The notes under the pieces are model-generated. The model had not been told where the DNA came from. It saw only the letters and a list, made by a program, of their open reading frames with translations, and did not search any database. This document shows, in pieces, positions 17,746-26,471 of a stretch of DNA of 64,000 nt. The stretch is from Rhodococcus sp. RD6.2. GTDB lineage: Bacteria; Actinomycetota; Actinomycetes; Mycobacteriales; Mycobacteriaceae. Numbering within the stretch: position 1 is the first letter of the stretch; each line of letters starts with the position of its first letter. The DNA is taken from positions 1 through 64,000 of the forward strand of contig NZ_CVQP01000012.1 in the NCBI RefSeq assembly GCF_001040705.1, read 5' to 3'. Both the position numbers and the translations under genes were made by a program.

Positions 17746-19269
17746 ATGGCGAAGATCCGCCGCACGACCACTCTGCGAGGTCGTATCGACCGTGGAGGAC
17801 GCACCTCATCGGTCCGGAGGGTGCTCGCGCTCGGTGCCGTCCCGGCACTGCTCGTCGCGGGTGTCGTCGGCGTGGCCGCCGTCGATCGCATCGATCCCGG
17901 CGTGGCACCCGCCGTCGCCGCGGACACCCCGTTCACCATCGCCGGTCGAGGTCACGGTCACGGCCGCGGGATGGGGCAGTGGGGCGCGTACGGGTACGCC
18001 AAGAACGACGGCTGGTCCGCCGAACGGATCGTCGGCCACTACTACGGCGGCACCGAGCTCGGTGACGTCACCGACCGCCGACTCGGGGTCCGGCTCGCGG
18101 GACTCGACGGCAAGACCCTGGCCGCGTACTCCGACGCCGGTGCGCGCGTCGCGGGCCGCGATGTCGCGCCGGGTGAGGGAGTGCACCTGACCCCGACGCC
18201 CGGAGGGGGTGCGGGCGTCGTCGTGACGAGTGGCTGCGACGGTGAAGTGTTGTGGCAGACCACAACCGACCATCCGTGGGTGGACCCGATCGATCCCGGC
18301 GTCGATCGTCCCGCGAACGAACACCTGACGATCTGCGGTGGCCCCGCCTACCGGGGGTCGCTCGGTGTTGCGCTCGACGGCGCGGAGTCGCGCGTCCTCA
18401 ACCACGTCGACATCGAGGACTACCTCCTCGGTGTCGTTCCGGTGGAGGCGCGAGCCGACTGGGCCGACACCGGCGGCGCCGAAGCGCTTCGGGCGCAGGC
18501 CATCGCCGCGCGGTCGTACGCCGCCGCCGAGCACCGCTACCCCTATGCCGAAACCTGTGACACCCAGGACTGCCAGGTGTACGGGGGATCCGCGAAGGAG
18601 GACCCCCGCACCACGGACGCCGTCCGGACCACCACGGGCAAGGTCATCACCCGCGATGGCCAGCCCGTTGCAGCCGAATTCTCGGCATCCACAGGCGGAT
18701 ACACCGCCGGCGGCGAGTTCGCTGCCGTCGAAGACCTCGGCGACGCCGGTTCGCCCAATCACAACTGGACGCAGACGTTCACCGCAGGCGAGATCGGGAA
18801 AGCGTTCGAGGTCGGCGAACTGCGCAGTGTGTCCGTGGTCGAACGCAACAACCTCGGTGCCGACGGTGGACGGGTCAAGGAGCTGGAGGTCGTCGGCTCA
18901 GACGGCACCGCGCGCGTGTCCGGCAAGGACGCCCGCACCAAGCTGGGCCTGAAATCCGACTGGTTCACCGTCACGGAGGGCCTCGTCCCCGCCGCGCCGA
19001 CGCCGGCTCCCGGGCCCGACGTGCTCGCCGAGCCGGGCAGCCCCGACGCGGCCGTCGAGCCGACCGAGATCGAGAAGAAGTACGCCGAGATCGGCGGCCC
19101 GGCAGGACCTCTCGGCAAGCCGATCGGCCCCGAGATGTCGATGCCCGACGAATCGGGAAGGTTCCGTATGTTCGAAGGTGGTGCCATCGTCTGGACCGAG
19201 ACGCTCGGCGTGCAGGTCGTCGACGCCAGCATCGTGATCTCGGAACTCCCGACGGGAAGTGACGGCTGA
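17746..19269 (+). CDS. SpoIID/LytB domain secreted protein with LGFP repeat
   Basis: A 507-residue exported protein. An N-terminal signal sequence (VLALGAVPALLVAGVVGVAAV) precedes FTIAGRGHGHGRGMGQWGAYG. The SpoIID-type domain core is VDIEDYLLGVVPVEARADW and ALRAQAIAARSYAAAEHRYPY, followed by ASTGGYTAGGEFAAVEDLGD. SpoIID in Bacillus is a lytic transglycosylase acting on peptidoglycan, and the actinobacterial relatives are assumed to act on the wall. A single LGFP-type repeat lies near the C-terminus (YAEIGGPAGPLGKPIGPEM). GAGGAGG precedes the ATG. It is divergent from the amidase, so the two wall-remodelling genes may share a control region (17544-17745). Confidence 0.88.
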   Translation: MAKIRRTTTLRGRIDRGGRTSSVRRVLALGAVPALLVAGVVGVAAVDRIDPGVAPAVAADTPFTIAGRGHGHGRGMGQWGAYGYAKNDGWSAERIVGHYYGGTELGDVTDRRLGVRLAGLDGKTLAAYSDAGARVAGRDVAPGEGVHLTPTPGGGAGVVVTSGCDGEVLWQTTTDHPWVDPIDPGVDRPANEHLTICGGPAYRGSLGVALDGAESRVLNHVDIEDYLLGVVPVEARADWADTGGAEALRAQAIAARSYAAAEHRYPYAETCDTQDCQVYGGSAKEDPRTTDAVRTTTGKVITRDGQPVAAEFSASTGGYTAGGEFAAVEDLGDAGSPNHNWTQTFTAGEIGKAFEVGELRSVSVVERNNLGADGGRVKELEVVGSDGTARVSGKDARTKLGLKSDWFTVTEGLVPAAPTPAPGPDVLAEPGSPDAAVEPTEIEKKYAEIGGPAGPLGKPIGPEMSMPDESGRFRMFEGGAIVWTETLGVQVVDASIVISELPTGSDG

Positions 19270-19325
19270 CACGCGCGCCGACAGAGCCGGTACGGCCGAG
19301 GGTTTCCCCGCGCGTTCGGTCCCGC

Positions 19326-19331
19326 TAGCCT
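19326..19331 (+). promoter_or_regulatory. -10 box for leaderless AraC-type gene
   Basis: TAGCCT lies 7 nt upstream of the ATG at 19339. Confidence 0.5.
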
Positions 19332-19338
19332 CAGGGAC

Positions 19339-20322
19339 ATGTTGTCGGGACTCGACCCCCGCACCGCGGCAGAACGTGCCGTGGCCCCCATCGGTGACTG
19401 GGACGAGATCCGCGAGTTCACCGACGCCGCGTACATGCCCTTCACGGTCCGGCCAACCGGGCGGGCGACGCCCTCGGCGCTGACGTACTCGGCGCAGGTG
19501 GGGGACATCACCCTCACCCACTTCAGCTACGGCGTCCCCGTGGATCTCGGGAACTTCGCCCCCGAGGCGGGCCGCATCCTCGTTCTGACCACGTTGCGCG
19601 GAGGCACACGGCACTGGGTGGACCGACGCAGCGCGGTGGAAATCGGTGCGGGGCAGTCGTTCGTCGCGGACTGCAGTCGCACCCGGTATCGGCTCGAGGC
19701 CGATGACGACCATCTGCAACTGAACCTCACCATTCCGCACGATCTGGTCGCCGACTTCGTGGTCCGCTGGTCGGGCCGGCCCGCCGACGATCGGTTGTGG
19801 ACCCACAAGTGCGAGATCGGCGGACCGGCAAGTCCGTGGCCCATGCTCATGCGGTACATGGTGTCGACTCTCTCGTCCGCGCCGACTCCGGTGCCGACCG
19901 GTCCGCTGGCGAAGAACCTGCAGGAGTTGATCGTGACCCAGCTCGTTGCCGACTGGGCCGGCAGCGCACAGGTCTCACTCGGCGATTCCGCGCGGTGCGG
20001 TCCAGGCTACGTGCGGCGTGCCGCGGCGTACATCGACGCGAACGCGCAATCGCTTCCGACGGTGGCCGACGTCGCGCGCGCGGCGGGCGTCGGCGTGCGC
20101 ACCCTGTCCGGCGGATTCCGCGAGTATCTCGGCACCACACCGCGGGAGATGCTCCGAGACCGCCGCCTCGATGGGGTGCGCCGGGAACTGCTCGCCGACA
20201 CGACGGCGACCGTGGTGTCGGCAGCCGGCGCGTGGGGCTACGTGAACATGGGCGTGTTCGCCGCCGCCTATCGGCACCGGTTCGGCGAGAACCCGTCGGA
20301 CACCCTGCGTCGAGCTCACTGA
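19339..20322 (+). CDS. AraC family transcriptional regulator
   Basis: A 327-residue regulator. The N-terminal part is a cupin-like effector domain of the AraC-binding-domain-like type (ILVLTTLRGGTRHWVD, IGAGQSFVADCSRTRYRLEA). The C-terminal AraC/XylS helix-turn-helix pair is at about residues 225-325: IDANAQSLPTVADVARAAGVG, then MGVFAAAYRHRFGENPSDTLRR, the hallmark second HTH. Rv3833, also an AraC regulator, lies beside serS in M. tuberculosis. The following esterase gene, on the same strand, has a candidate AraC operator in its promoter and is the likely target. Confidence 0.92.
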   Translation: MLSGLDPRTAAERAVAPIGDWDEIREFTDAAYMPFTVRPTGRATPSALTYSAQVGDITLTHFSYGVPVDLGNFAPEAGRILVLTTLRGGTRHWVDRRSAVEIGAGQSFVADCSRTRYRLEADDDHLQLNLTIPHDLVADFVVRWSGRPADDRLWTHKCEIGGPASPWPMLMRYMVSTLSSAPTPVPTGPLAKNLQELIVTQLVADWAGSAQVSLGDSARCGPGYVRRAAAYIDANAQSLPTVADVARAAGVGVRTLSGGFREYLGTTPREMLRDRRLDGVRRELLADTTATVVSAAGAWGYVNMGVFAAAYRHRFGENPSDTLRRAH

Positions 20323-20354
20323 AGCGGGTGCGCCAGTCGGGCCGGGAGGATTCC

Positions 20355-20415
20355 GCCGCTCGCAGACGGATGCTGCCGCTCGCAGACGTGACCGCGGGCA
20401 CAGCGCTTCTAGCGT
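20355..20415 (+). promoter_or_regulatory. Candidate AraC operator and promoter of esterase gene
   Basis: The 14-bp sequence GCCGCTCGCAGACG occurs twice in direct orientation (20355-20368 and 20375-20388), 20 bp apart, about two helical turns. A -10-like TAGCGT follows at 20410-20415, so the second copy abuts the -35 position. This is the arrangement of class II AraC-type activation. The esterase ATG is 54 bases downstream. Confidence 0.5.
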
Positions 20416-20469
20416 CAGCCGGACATCACAGTCACGTCCGGACGAGGACGTTCCGACGAAGGGACAGAC

Positions 20470-21666
20470 ATGCTCACGTGCGATTCGCTCGACACCGCCC
20501 TGCCACCCATCCTGGACGCGGTCACCAGTGCTGACGCTCCCGGCCGTGTACCGGGAGTCGTTGCCGCGGTCACCGATCGGGAGTCGACGCGGTTCGCCTC
20601 CGCCGCCGGAGTGCAGTCGTTGTCCACCGGTACCCCTATGATGACGGACACGGTGCTCGCGATGTTCTCGACCACGAAGGCGGTGGCGGGTACCAGTGTG
20701 CTCCAGTGCGTCGAGGAGGATCTCGTCGATCTCGACGCTCCCGCGTCCACGTATGTGCCGGAACTCGGCGCGGTCGCGGTGATCGATGGCTTCGACCCGG
20801 CGGGGCAGCCCGTCCTGAGGGCGCCGAAACGCCCGATCACAACTCGAATGCTGTTGTTGCACACCGCGGGATTTGGCTACCCGTTCTTCGATGAGACCTA
20901 CCACCGGCTGGCCGCAGAACACGGCCTGGTCAGTCCGATCGCTGCGACTCGCGCCGCGCTGCAGGCCCCGTTGCTGTTCGATCCGGGCGACGGCTGGAGC
21001 TACGGAACCAACATCGACTGGGCCGGCAGGGTGGTCGAAGCGGTACGCGGCAAGCGACTCGGTGAGGTGATGGCCGAGCGGATCTTCGCCCCACTCGGAA
21101 TGCACGACACAGCATTCACCATGACCGCGGAGATGGCCGGGCGGCGTGCTTCGATCCACCAGCGGGGCTCGGATGGCGCACTCGAGCCGCTCGATGACAT
21201 GGTGCTCCCGCAGGATCCGGAGCAGCACATGGGCGGACACGGCCTGTACTCGACGGTGGGCGACTACGCGAAGTTCCTGCGCATGTGGCTGAACGACGGC
21301 GACGGGCCCGGAGGCCGGGTGCTTCGGCCGGAGACGGTGCAGGCAGCAGTCCTGGATGGTCTGGGCGGTCGGAAGATCACCGCGTTCCGCGCGGTCGAGC
21401 CGGAGTACACCAATCCTGCAGAATTCTTTCCGGGACAGTCGAAGTCGTGGGCGTACACCTTCATGGTCAACGACGAGCAGGCGCCCACCGGGCGTCCCGC
21501 GGGTGCCCTCGGTTGGGCCGGGCTGGCCAATCTGTACTACTGGATCGATCGGACCAACGGTGTGGCCGGGATCTGGGGGACCCAGATCCTGCCGTTCGCC
21601 GACGCGGTGTCGTTCGGTGGGTACCTGGACTTCGAGACGGCGGTCTACCGCACGTTGGTCGGGTGA
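20470..21666 (+). CDS. Serine hydrolase, beta-lactamase/esterase (class C-like) family
   Basis: A 398-residue serine hydrolase of the beta-lactamase superfamily used by EstB-type esterases. The nucleophile motif SxxK is STTK in [14 protein letters not shown] at about residues 65-78. The Tyr motif is YGTN in [12 protein letters not shown] near residue 178, and LGWAG is in the position of the third motif. There is no signal peptide, so a cytosolic esterase acting on short acyl esters is more likely than a periplasmic beta-lactamase. It is preceded by an AraC-type gene with a candidate operator between them and is followed after 32 bases by a TetR gene. Confidence 0.88.
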   Translation: MLTCDSLDTALPPILDAVTSADAPGRVPGVVAAVTDRESTRFASAAGVQSLSTGTPMMTDTVLAMFSTTKAVAGTSVLQCVEEDLVDLDAPASTYVPELGAVAVIDGFDPAGQPVLRAPKRPITTRMLLLHTAGFGYPFFDETYHRLAAEHGLVSPIAATRAALQAPLLFDPGDGWSYGTNIDWAGRVVEAVRGKRLGEVMAERIFAPLGMHDTAFTMTAEMAGRRASIHQRGSDGALEPLDDMVLPQDPEQHMGGHGLYSTVGDYAKFLRMWLNDGDGPGGRVLRPETVQAAVLDGLGGRKITAFRAVEPEYTNPAEFFPGQSKSWAYTFMVNDEQAPTGRPAGALGWAGLANLYYWIDRTNGVAGIWGTQILPFADAVSFGGYLDFETAVYRTLVG

Positions 21667-21686
21667 ACGTTCCGCCCGAGACGGTC

Positions 21687-21692
21687 TAGGCT
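21687..21692 (+). promoter_or_regulatory. -10 box for leaderless TetR gene
   Basis: TAGGCT lies 6 nt upstream of the GTG start at 21699. Confidence 0.45.
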
Positions 21693-21698
21693 CGCTTG

Positions 21699-22343
21699 GT
21701 GTCAGCTGCGCAGTCGAGTCGGAGTTACGGCGGCCGGTCGGTTGCCGAGCGGCGATCCGAGCGGCGTGCCCGATTTCTCGACGCGGCGCTGACGGTGTTC
21801 GCGGACCAGTCGTATGCGAAGAGCACGATCAGCACGATCTGCGCGGAGGCGGGGTTGTCCCGTCGCCAGTTCTACGAGGAGTTCGGTGGCCGCGAAGAGG
21901 TGCTGGTCGCGCTCTACGACCAGATCCACCGGGAGGCCGGCGCGGCAGTGACCGCCGCGTACGACGCGGAGGAGACCGACCTGTGGCGTGCCGCCGCAAC
22001 GGTCATGACGGCCTACGTGACCGCCGTCGGGACCGATGCGCGCCGCGCCAAGATCGCGTTCGTCGAGATAGTCGGGGTCAGCGACGCCGTCGAACGGCAC
22101 CGGCTCGCGCGGCGGCAGGCGTGGACCACCGTGTTCGAGACGTTGATCTCCGCGCTCGTCGGTCCCGACGTCACCCCGCCCGGCGGCTACGAGATGTCCG
22201 CGACGGCGTTCATCGGTGCCGTCAACGGCCTGGCACACCAATGGACGATCACCGATCCGCGGCCGCCCCTCACGGATCTGGTCGAGGTGCTCAGCACGAT
22301 CCTGGTCGCCCTGGTCAGCGAGCGCCCCCCTGCCGCTCGCTGA
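21699..22343 (+). CDS. TetR/AcrR family transcriptional regulator
   Basis: A 214-residue TetR regulator. The HTH reads FLDAALTVFADQSYAKSTI and STICAEAGLSRRQFYEEFGG, with the typical YEEF ending. The C-terminal domain is helical and ends in a stretch resembling the TetR_C_33-type ligand region (GAVNGLAHQWTITDP). GTG at 21699 is preferred because a -10 box precedes it at leaderless spacing. It follows the esterase gene closely and is convergent with the lipase gene; its target could be either neighbour. Confidence 0.88.
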   Translation: MSAAQSSRSYGGRSVAERRSERRARFLDAALTVFADQSYAKSTISTICAEAGLSRRQFYEEFGGREEVLVALYDQIHREAGAAVTAAYDAEETDLWRAAATVMTAYVTAVGTDARRAKIAFVEIVGVSDAVERHRLARRQAWTTVFETLISALVGPDVTPPGGYEMSATAFIGAVNGLAHQWTITDPRPPLTDLVEVLSTILVALVSERPPAAR

Positions 22344-22356
22344 CCACCGGTGGAGA

Positions 22357-23757
22357 TCAGCGTCCAGCGCCGAGCGGCCTGCCGAACAACCCCGCGACGA
22401 CCTCGCCCACGGTGTCGGTGAAGGCGGGCCAGGCGGCCTGGTCGAGGGCCATCGAGCCGACATCAGTGGTGCGGCAACCGGGTTCGACGGGGACGCCGTC
22501 CAGGCGATCCCGCATCCACAGCAGCGCGGTCGGTGCGGCCGTCACCTCCAGTGTCAGGTGCTCGCTGAAGTGGTCGCGGGTGTACTGCACGCGCGCGGAC
22601 GGGTCCTGGCAGTAGGTGTCGACCAGCGTGTTCACCTGTCCCACCGGCACGATCCAGTCGGGATTGGACTGGTAGACGAACATCGGGGCAGTGGGAACCG
22701 ACGTGCCCATGCGCGTGCGGTCGATGACCGATCGCACGACCGGAACGTCGAGCGGATCGCCCGGAACGTCGAGCAGTTCTTTGTTGTTCGCGAACGGAAT
22801 CAGGGCCGCGTGGTAGGCGACGCACAGCGGGTTCTTGACGGTCGTCAACGCACGACCGAGGGGGTTCATCCGCTCGTCGAGGAACTGCTGGAAATCGGGG
22901 TACTCCCGCCCGAGGCCGAGCACCGCGCCCAGCGCCAGGCCCGCCGGGGCAGCGTTGTTCGCGTTGTTCAGCAGGGCCGACAGGTCCGCGGGAACGCCAC
23001 CCTCGACGACGCCGACGACGTTCAGTTCGGGCGCGTACGACGGGTGCAGTTCGGCGGCGTGGCCGGTGGCGATGGCCCCGCCGGAGTAGCCCCACAGCCC
23101 GACCCGGGTGTTGTCGCCGGCGAGCTCGAGCGGATCGAATCGCTCTGCGGCGCGGACGCCGTCGAGGGTGAGGCGGGCGCCGAGCGGGCCGGCGGCGTAC
23201 GCCGAGTTCGGCCCCTGGTAGTCGGGGACCGACACCGCCCAGCCCTGTGCGAGGGCGGCCTGCACGGCGAGGAACTCCGCCGGAATCACCGCGGAGCCGG
23301 TGACGAGTGCCGGAATCGACCCCTGCTGCAGGGCATAGGACGGGGCGCAGTACTGAGCCGTGGAGTCCTCTGCCATCTGGAACGAGACCAGCTTGTCGCG
23401 GCCGGGTCCGCGTGGCTTCAGCACGGTGGTGACGGCGGCGACGGGCTCCCCGCGCGTGTCGGTCGAGCGGTACGACAGCTGCCAGGCATCGACGTTGACG
23501 GGGATCAGGCTGAGGTTGGCGACCGTGACGGGCCGCGACGCGATGATGTCGCCTGGCGCGAGATCCGCGTACGAGGCCAGGGGTGGCGCGTAGAACCCCT
23601 GGTCGAGCTCGGGCGGCACGGGTAGCCCGGCGAACGGTATCGGTGTCGCCGGCTGTGCGAGCACTGTCCCGGCTCCGATCGAGGCGGTCAGGGTGACGGC
23701 GGCGACCACTGCCGTCGTCGCCCGGCCGAGCCGAGTCCACAGTCTCCACTGTTTCAC
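22357..23757 (-). CDS. Secreted lipase (LIP-type secretory lipase family)
   Basis: A 466-residue exported alpha/beta hydrolase. The signal peptide ends near VLAQPAT (residue about 37). The nucleophile elbow is GYSGG in VGLWGYSGGAIATGHAAE, as in the secretory lipase family of Candida-type lipases and mycobacterial LipE-like enzymes. Cysteines at QYCAPSY, NPLCVAY, DTYCQD and EPGCRTT would give two disulphides. The start is GTG at 23757. It is divergent from a P450 gene whose downstream partner is a TetR regulator, suggesting a small lipid or sterol-ester utilisation module with a shared control region. Confidence 0.87.
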   Translation of the reverse strand: MKQWRLWTRLGRATTAVVAAVTLTASIGAGTVLAQPATPIPFAGLPVPPELDQGFYAPPLASYADLAPGDIIASRPVTVANLSLIPVNVDAWQLSYRSTDTRGEPVAAVTTVLKPRGPGRDKLVSFQMAEDSTAQYCAPSYALQQGSIPALVTGSAVIPAEFLAVQAALAQGWAVSVPDYQGPNSAYAAGPLGARLTLDGVRAAERFDPLELAGDNTRVGLWGYSGGAIATGHAAELHPSYAPELNVVGVVEGGVPADLSALLNNANNAAPAGLALGAVLGLGREYPDFQQFLDERMNPLGRALTTVKNPLCVAYHAALIPFANNKELLDVPGDPLDVPVVRSVIDRTRMGTSVPTAPMFVYQSNPDWIVPVGQVNTLVDTYCQDPSARVQYTRDHFSEHLTLEVTAAPTALLWMRDRLDGVPVEPGCRTTDVGSMALDQAAWPAFTDTVGEVVAGLFGRPLGAGR

Positions 23758-23782
23758 GTCGAACCCCCAGATGCATCAAATG

Positions 23783-23800
23783 TGAGACGAGTCAGTCTCA
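23783..23800. promoter_or_regulatory. Candidate operator between lipase and P450 genes
   Basis: TGAGACGAGTCAGTCTCA is a dyad with 6-bp arms (TGAGAC/GTCTCA) and a 6-nt spacer. GTCTCA recurs at 23875-23880 just before the P450 start. The TetR protein encoded after the P450 is a candidate ligand. Confidence 0.4.
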
Positions 23801-23890
23801 GTTGTTTCGAGAGATTACTGGTGCGCCGAGAAACACACAATGTCCGATTCATCCGTTGACATAAGTTCAAATCTGTCTCATTCTCAAGAC

Positions 23891-25126
23891 ATGACATCGA
23901 CAATGTCTGGACGGGCCGCGTACGTGCCGCCGACCGGAGAGACCTGGCGTGACCCCTTCGGGATGTACGCGGCACTCCGCGACCACGACCCCGTCCATCA
24001 CGTCGTTCCCGCGAGCGCACCGCAGGACGACTACTGGGTGCTCACCCGGCACGCCGACGTGTTCGCCGCCGCCCGCGACCACGAGACCTTCTCGTCCGCC
24101 GACGGACTGACCACCAGTTACGGTGAACTCGACAAGATCGGTCTGCGCGACAACCCGCCGCTGGTCATGCAGGATCCACCGCAGCACACCGACTTCCGCA
24201 AGCTCGTCGCCCGCGGCTTCACGCCCCGGCAGGTCGAGGCCGTCGAACCCGCGGTGCGGGCCTTCGTCGTCGAACGCATCGAGAGGCTGCGGGAGGTGGG
24301 GGAGGGCGACATCGTCAGCGAACTCTTCAAGCCACTGCCGAGCATGGTGGTCGCGCACTATCTGGGTGTGCCCGAAGAGGATCGGGGACGCTTCGACGTG
24401 TGGACCGACTCGATCGTCGCTGCGACCGCAGTCGGTGACCCGCTCGAGGCGGCCACCGCGGTCGGGGAGCTGATGGGCTACTTCGGTGAACTGATCGCTC
24501 GCAGGCATGCCGACGCCGCGACCGGTGAGCTCGGCGACGACACGATCTCGCACCTCGTCGCGGCGGGAATGGGCGCCGATGGCGACATCGCAGGCATGCT
24601 GTCGATCCTCGGATTCGCGTTCACCATGGTCACCGGCGGCAACGACACCACGACCGGGATGCTCGGCGGCTCGTCCGCACTGCTGACCCAGCGGCGCGAC
24701 CAGCGCGCGCTGCTGCTCGAGGATCCGTCCCGGATCCCCGATGCCGTCGACGAACTGCTCCGACTGACCTCGCCCGTGCAGGGCCTCGCCCGGACCACCA
24801 CGCGCGACGTCACACTCCACGACGTCACCATCCCGGCAGGCCGAAAGACGTTGTTGGTCTACGGATCCGCCAACGTCGACCCCCGCATGTACGGGCCCGA
24901 CGCCGCCGAGCTGGACGTCCTGCGCGCGCCGCGGCAGATCATGACGTTCAGCCACGGAGGTCACCACTGCCTCGGTGCTGCCGCCGCGCGCATGCAGGCG
25001 CGTGTCGCCCTCCAGGAACTGCTCGCGCGGTGCCCCGACTTCGAGGTCGATGTCGAGGGAATCGTCTACGCTCCAGGTAATTACGTTCGCAGGCCCACGC
25101 ACGTTCCGTTCCGGGTGCGTCCGTGA
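23891..25126 (+). CDS. Cytochrome P450 (bacterial class I type)
   Basis: A P450 of 411 residues from the ATG at 23891. The I-helix motif is TGGNDTTTGMLGGSSALL, ExxR lies in DELLRLTSP, and the haem loop is FSHGGHHCLGAAAARMQARV with Cys360 as ligand. Soluble class I P450s need separate ferredoxin and reductase, which are not encoded nearby. An upstream ATG at 23840 is in frame, but its 17 extra codons have AT-rich third positions unlike the rest of the gene and overlap the presumed promoter, so the later start is preferred. The TetR gene downstream overlaps by four bases. Confidence 0.92.
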   Translation: MTSTMSGRAAYVPPTGETWRDPFGMYAALRDHDPVHHVVPASAPQDDYWVLTRHADVFAAARDHETFSSADGLTTSYGELDKIGLRDNPPLVMQDPPQHTDFRKLVARGFTPRQVEAVEPAVRAFVVERIERLREVGEGDIVSELFKPLPSMVVAHYLGVPEEDRGRFDVWTDSIVAATAVGDPLEAATAVGELMGYFGELIARRHADAATGELGDDTISHLVAAGMGADGDIAGMLSILGFAFTMVTGGNDTTTGMLGGSSALLTQRRDQRALLLEDPSRIPDAVDELLRLTSPVQGLARTTTRDVTLHDVTIPAGRKTLLVYGSANVDPRMYGPDAAELDVLRAPRQIMTFSHGGHHCLGAAAARMQARVALQELLARCPDFEVDVEGIVYAPGNYVRRPTHVPFRVRP

Positions 25127-25704
25127 CCTGGTTGCGTGACGAGAAGTCCGAGGCCGCCGCGGAGAAGATCCTCGACGCAGCAGCCGAGCTCTTCGTCGAG
25201 CGCGGCGTCGCGACCACCGGCATGGGCGACATCGCCAAGGCTGCCGGCTGTTCGCGTGCCACCCTGTACCGCTACTTCGACGGTCGTGGGGCGTTGCACC
25301 GTGCGTTCGTGCACCGCGAGGCGCGCCGGTTGGGAGAGCAGGTGGCAGCCGAGGTAGCCGACATCGCCGACCCCGCCGAGCGGATCACCGACGCAATCCT
25401 CGCTTCGGTTCGCGCGGTTCGTGAAACGCCTTCTCTCGCCGCCTGGTTCGCAGTAGGGGACGCCGGAATCGCGTCCGAACTCGCCAGCACCTCCGAGGTG
25501 ATCGAAGTGCTCGGAGTGACGTTCCTCGCTGGCACGGCGGGCGGCGACCCCGCCGAACTTCCGCGGCAGGCGCGGTGGGTCGTTCGCGTCATCGTCTCGC
25601 TGCTGACCGTTCCCGGTGTCGATGACGCCGACGAGCGGGCCATGGTCGAACAGTTCGTGGTGCCGGCACTCGTACCCGGTCAGGCGATCGTGCCGAACGC
25701 CTGA
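25123..25704 (+). CDS. TetR/AcrR family transcriptional regulator, coupled to P450
   Basis: A 193-residue TetR protein. The HTH is ILDAAAELFVERGVATTGM and AAGCSRATLYRYFDGRGAL. The GTG start at 25123 overlaps the P450 stop (GTGA), so translation is probably coupled and the regulator likely controls the P450 operon and perhaps the divergent lipase. The C-terminus (PGQAIVPNA) overlaps the convergent VIT gene by 25 bases. Its ligand is unknown. Confidence 0.9.
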   Translation: MTWLRDEKSEAAAEKILDAAAELFVERGVATTGMGDIAKAAGCSRATLYRYFDGRGALHRAFVHREARRLGEQVAAEVADIADPAERITDAILASVRAVRETPSLAAWFAVGDAGIASELASTSEVIEVLGVTFLAGTAGGDPAELPRQARWVVRVIVSLLTVPGVDDADERAMVEQFVVPALVPGQAIVPNA

Positions 25705-26414
25705 CCGATCACATAGGTCACCACCATCGCGACGGCGCCGCCGATCACCACCCGCGCCACCGCGCGACCCCGGCGTGCGCCGCCGAGGCGGGCACTGATG
25801 CTGCCGGTCAACGCCAACGCGACCAGCACCGCGACGAACGTGACCGGAATGCGCAGGTGCGGCGGCGTCGACAGGATCGCGATCAGCGGCAGCAGTGCAC
25901 CGATCGTGAACGAGATCGCCGACGACACCGCCGCCTGCCACGGATTGGTGAGGTCGTCGGGATCGATACCCAGTTCGACGTCGGCATGCGCGGCGAATGC
26001 ATCGTGCTCCGTCAACTCCTCCGCAACCAGGCGGGCCGTCGCCGGGGACAGGCCCTTCGCCTCGTAGAGGTCGACCAGTTCCTCCAGCTCCTGCTCCGGC
26101 AGCTCCCGCAGCTCGGCGCGTTCCTTCGTGAGCAGCGCCCGCTCGGTGTCCCGCTGCGTGCTGACCGACACGTACTCGCCGAGCGCCATCGACACCGCAC
26201 CCGCGGCGAGGCCCGCGATCCCCGCGGTGAGGATCGGTCCGCGGTCCACCGTCGCCGCCGCGACACCGACCACCAGACCCGCGGTCGAGACGATGCCGTC
26301 GTTCGCGCCCAGCACACCCGCCCGTAGCCAGTTCAGCTTCGCGTTCAGACCCTGCCCCGACGCTTCCGGCTCCCGAGGTTCGTCCTCGGTGCGTTGTCGC
26401 TCAACCGAATCCAT
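25680..26414 (-). CDS. VIT1/CCC1-family metal transporter
   Basis: A 244-residue membrane protein of the vacuolar iron transporter family. The signature first span is LGANDGIVSTAGLVVGVAAA near residues 34-53, followed by AGAVSMALGEYVSVSTQRDTE near 72-92. A cytosolic charged metal-binding segment with Glu-rich helices follows (ELPEQELEELVDLYEAKG). Three more spans complete the five expected (AVSSAISFTIGALLPLIAIL, VTFVAVLVALALTG, VIGGAVAMVVTYVIG). It would export Fe2+ or Mn2+ from the cytosol. It is convergent with, and overlaps, the TetR gene by 25 bases. Confidence 0.9.
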   Translation of the reverse strand: MDSVERQRTEDEPREPEASGQGLNAKLNWLRAGVLGANDGIVSTAGLVVGVAAATVDRGPILTAGIAGLAAGAVSMALGEYVSVSTQRDTERALLTKERAELRELPEQELEELVDLYEAKGLSPATARLVAEELTEHDAFAAHADVELGIDPDDLTNPWQAAVSSAISFTIGALLPLIAILSTPPHLRIPVTFVAVLVALALTGSISARLGGARRGRAVARVVIGGAVAMVVTYVIGQAFGTIA

Positions 26415-26471
26415 ACTGTCGACGCTAGCGACGCGCCACGTCCGTCACCAGCAAAGGAAGGCTTGCCGAAG

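Noticed and set aside
20470..21666. True beta-lactamase conferring resistance
   Set aside because: There is no signal peptide, and the motif set fits EstB-like esterases; a resistance role is not supported.
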